Origin: Oscillospiraceae bacterium MB08-C2-2
GTDB lineage: Bacteria > Bacillota > Clostridia > Oscillospirales > Ruminococcaceae
Direction of reading: 5' to 3'
Assembly: GCA_035621215.1 (NCBI GenBank)
Contig: CP141729.1
Coordinates: forward strand, 766,944 to 830,943
Length of the DNA: 64,000 bases
A model generated the notes under the pieces. The model was not told the origin of the DNA. It made no database searches and saw only the letters and a program-made list of their open reading frames with translations. This document shows positions 62,457 to 64,000 of this stretch, in pieces. Position numbers and translations under genes: made by a program. The stretch's first letter is position 1, and each line of letters opens with the position of its first letter.

Positions 62457-62513
62457 TATACTCATGCTGTTTAAAACCACGTTGCGGTTTTAAGTCGACA
62501 CAACGATAAAAGC
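62457..62513. repeat. Chimeric partial copy of the hairpin repeats
   Basis: Begins with TATACTCAT, the end of module 1, then continues as GCTGTTTAAAACCAC-GTT-GCGGTTTTAA, the hairpin of module 2. It looks like a fusion or deletion product of the composite element at 53871-54044. Confidence 0.55.
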
Positions 62514-62539
62514 ACTATTGCAAATGCGGTTAGAACCAA

Positions 62540-63064
62540 TTACTCTTCGTGTTCAAGAAGGCCGTAATCGCCGCCCTGACGTTTATAAACCACCGAGATT
62601 TCGCCATGAGTGCTGTTGCGGAACATAAAGAAGCTGTGCCCCAGCAGATTCATCTGAAGAATTGCCTCCTCCACATCCATGGGCTTGAGGTTAAAGTGCT
62701 TGGTTTTCACAATTTTGTAATCTTCTTCAGTACCTACATAATCCTGCTCATAGTCATTGACAAAAGCAGACTTGCGCATTTTCTTTTCCAGCTTGGTTTT
62801 GTTTTTGACAATTTGCTTAAAGAGAGCATCCACCACCGCATCCAGAGAATCCAAACGGTCGCCAGTGGTTTTTTCTGCCCGGAAGATCATGCCGGAATCT
62901 CTTACAGTCACCTCCACCGTCTCTCTTGAGCCTTCGTTGGTTACAGTAACATAAGCCGCTGTATCCGGTTCAAAAAAGCGATCCAGTTTGGAAAGTTTCT
63001 TCTCCAAACTCTTTTTGAAAGGGTCCCGTATGGTGGTATTCCTTGAAGTGATATGTACCGTCAT
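62540..63064 (-). CDS. hpf: Ribosome hibernation-promoting factor, long form
   Basis: 174 residues: N-terminal ribosome-binding RaiA/YfiA domain (1-100), a linker and the C-terminal dimerisation domain (from about 115, KTKHFNLKPMDVEEAILQMNLLGHSFFMF). The long form pairs two 70S ribosomes into inactive 100S dimers in stationary phase. ATG 63064 with GAGGCG upstream. Confidence 0.95.
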   Translation of the reverse strand: MTVHITSRNTTIRDPFKKSLEKKLSKLDRFFEPDTAAYVTVTNEGSRETVEVTVRDSGMIFRAEKTTGDRLDSLDAVVDALFKQIVKNKTKLEKKMRKSAFVNDYEQDYVGTEEDYKIVKTKHFNLKPMDVEEAILQMNLLGHSFFMFRNSTHGEISVVYKRQGGDYGLLEHEE

Positions 63065-63136
63065 GATTCATCGCCTCGTTTCTGTTATAATGTTCCAGCT
63101 TGTCCTGAAGCCTTTAACAACTGGAACCTTATTTAT

Positions 63137-63166
63137 AGTATACCATAAGAGGCACAAATCAATCAA
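63137..63166 (-). promoter_or_regulatory. hpf promoter
   Basis: Minus strand TTGATT (63161-63166), 18-base spacer, TATACT (63137-63142), about 70 bases before the start. Confidence 0.55.
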
Positions 63167-63203
63167 CGGTTTTATATAAAAACACAAAAAGTTCAGATAT
63201 TTT

Positions 63204-64000
63204 TCATTTTAGGGTCACAGATGCATGGCGGGTAACGTGGCATCCCATATTTACAGCCACGGGCAGACTGGCAATATGAGCGGCAAAGGTTTCAATATGC
63301 ACGCCCAAAGCGGTGGTATCGCCGCCGAAGCCTTGAGGGCCAATGCCGGTAGCGTTGATTTCCCCCAACAGGCGGCTCTCCAGCTCCGCATACAGGGCAT
63401 CTGGATGGCTCTGCCCCACCGGGCGGCATAAAGCCTTCTTGGCCAGCTGAGCGCATTTTTCAAAGCTTCCGCCCATACCAATCCCTACAATAACCGGCGG
63501 GCAAGGATTGCTTCCTGCCGTTTTAACCCAATCGACAATCCAAGCACAAATAGCATCCACCCCAGCCGATGGATTGAACATACGGATTGTACTCATATTC
63601 TCACTGCCTGCCCCTTTGGGTGCCACAGTGATGTGCAGGCTATCCCCGGGAACTATTTGAGTGTGGATGATAGCAGGGGTATTATCCTGTGTGTTAACAC
63701 GGCGCAAAGGATCGGATACCACCGAAAGGCGCAGATAGCCTTCCAAATAGCCCTGCCGCACTCCCTCATTGACAGCGTCATACAGGCTCCCACCTGTAAT
63801 ATGAACCTCCTGCCCCAGCTCCAAAAAGATCACAGCGAGGCCGGTATCTTGGCAGATGGGGATATCCTCTTTACCTGCCAGCATGTAATTGCCAATCAGA
63901 TCAGAAAGCACCTGCTGGCCCAAGGGATGGGTTTCACGGCCGCAGGCAGTATGCAAGGCCTGCTGAATATCGCGGGGCAGCTCCTTGTTGGCACGGATAC
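63204..64000 (-). CDS. Fumarate hydratase class I alpha subunit (partial)
   Basis: C-terminal 265 or so residues of the TtdA/fumarase alpha family; the frame runs off the right edge, so the N-terminus is missing. Iron-sulfur and catalytic segments visible include PICQDTG (Cys ligand), AGSENMS and the GGSFEKCAQLAKKAL segment. With a beta subunit (not seen) it interconverts fumarate and malate, or acts on tartrate. ttdB would normally lie immediately downstream; no beta gene lies between 63204 and hpf, so the beta subunit is either elsewhere or absent. Confidence 0.88.
   Translation of the reverse strand, partial: IRANKELPRDIQQALHTACGRETHPLGQQVLSDLIGNYMLAGKEDIPICQDTGLAVIFLELGQEVHITGGSLYDAVNEGVRQGYLEGYLRLSVVSDPLRRVNTQDNTPAIIHTQIVPGDSLHITVAPKGAGSENMSTIRMFNPSAGVDAICAWIVDWVKTAGSNPCPPVIVGIGMGGSFEKCAQLAKKALCRPVGQSHPDALYAELESRLLGEINATGIGPQGFGGDTTALGVHIETFAAHIASLPVAVNMGCHVTRHASVTLK

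Larger units (their letters stand above)
62159..62539. other. 381-base gap before the hibernation factor gene
   Basis: No gene. Contains imperfect inverted sequences near 62330-62370 (ACAATCAG/CTGATTGT), the terminator of the hpf gene (62419-62451) and a partial dispersed repeat (62457-62513). Confidence 0.6.

Overview
The window looks like chromosomal DNA of an anaerobic, spore-forming, fermentative member of the Clostridia, most likely the Oscillospiraceae/Ruminococcaceae side. Supporting this are Spo0A and SpoIVB, an electron-bifurcating [FeFe]-hydrogenase, NfnAB transhydrogenase, a CoA-forming 2-oxoacid:ferredoxin oxidoreductase, acetate kinase, two Rex redox repressors, AddAB and many small ferredoxin proteins. 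About 50 protein genes are present. I see no rRNA, tRNA, CRISPR array or complete insertion sequence.

Layout. 0.1-5.4 kb: pheST, ireB, an aldo/keto reductase-ferredoxin fusion and a small conserved protein. 5.5-14.6 kb: a carbohydrate locus with a rpiB-like isomerase and iron alcohol dehydrogenase, a ROK repressor and membrane rhodanese, then a ribose/allose-type ABC importer with a ribulose-phosphate-3-epimerase homologue. 15.1-27.8 kb: a redox hub of Rex, LysR regulator, NfnAB, a second Rex, then an operon of thioredoxin-like ferredoxin, sensory hydrogenase HydS, SpoIIE-type phosphatase, HydC, HydB, HydA and a second thioredoxin-like ferredoxin. 27.8-30.7 kb: superoxide dismutase (Mn-type residues) and a chemoreceptor with a heme H-NOX sensor whose O2-stabilising residues are all present. 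30.9-50.4 kb, all minus strand: FakA/DAK2 and Asp23, ComEA-like protein, carB, a zinc-finger Clp ATPase, addBA, and a P-loop ATPase/ferredoxin/2-oxoacid oxidoreductase operon. 51.0-53.2 kb: spoIVB-spo0A. 54.2-55.4 kb: ackA. 55.6-59.5 kb: potABCD. The right end has small conserved genes, a ribosome hibernation factor and a cut-off fumarase alpha gene.

How the genes fit together. Sugar enters through the ABC importer. Pyruvate and branched or 2-oxo acids are oxidised by ferredoxin-linked enzymes. NfnAB and HydABC move electrons among ferredoxin, NADH, NADPH and H2. Rex, HydS plus phosphatase, and the H-NOX receptor would report NADH/NAD+, H2 and O2, and AckA makes ATP.

Main points for a second look: a Spo0A with glutamate at the phosphorylation site (position 56) and 0A-box-like sites at several local promoters; the HydS-phosphatase pair with a fused C-terminal domain and bookending ferredoxins; an H-NOX chemoreceptor that should bind O2; a rpiB homologue lacking the ring-opening histidine; a structured leader on the first rex transcript; and a family of short hairpin-rich repeats at 33.7, 53.9, 55.5 and 62.5 kb.
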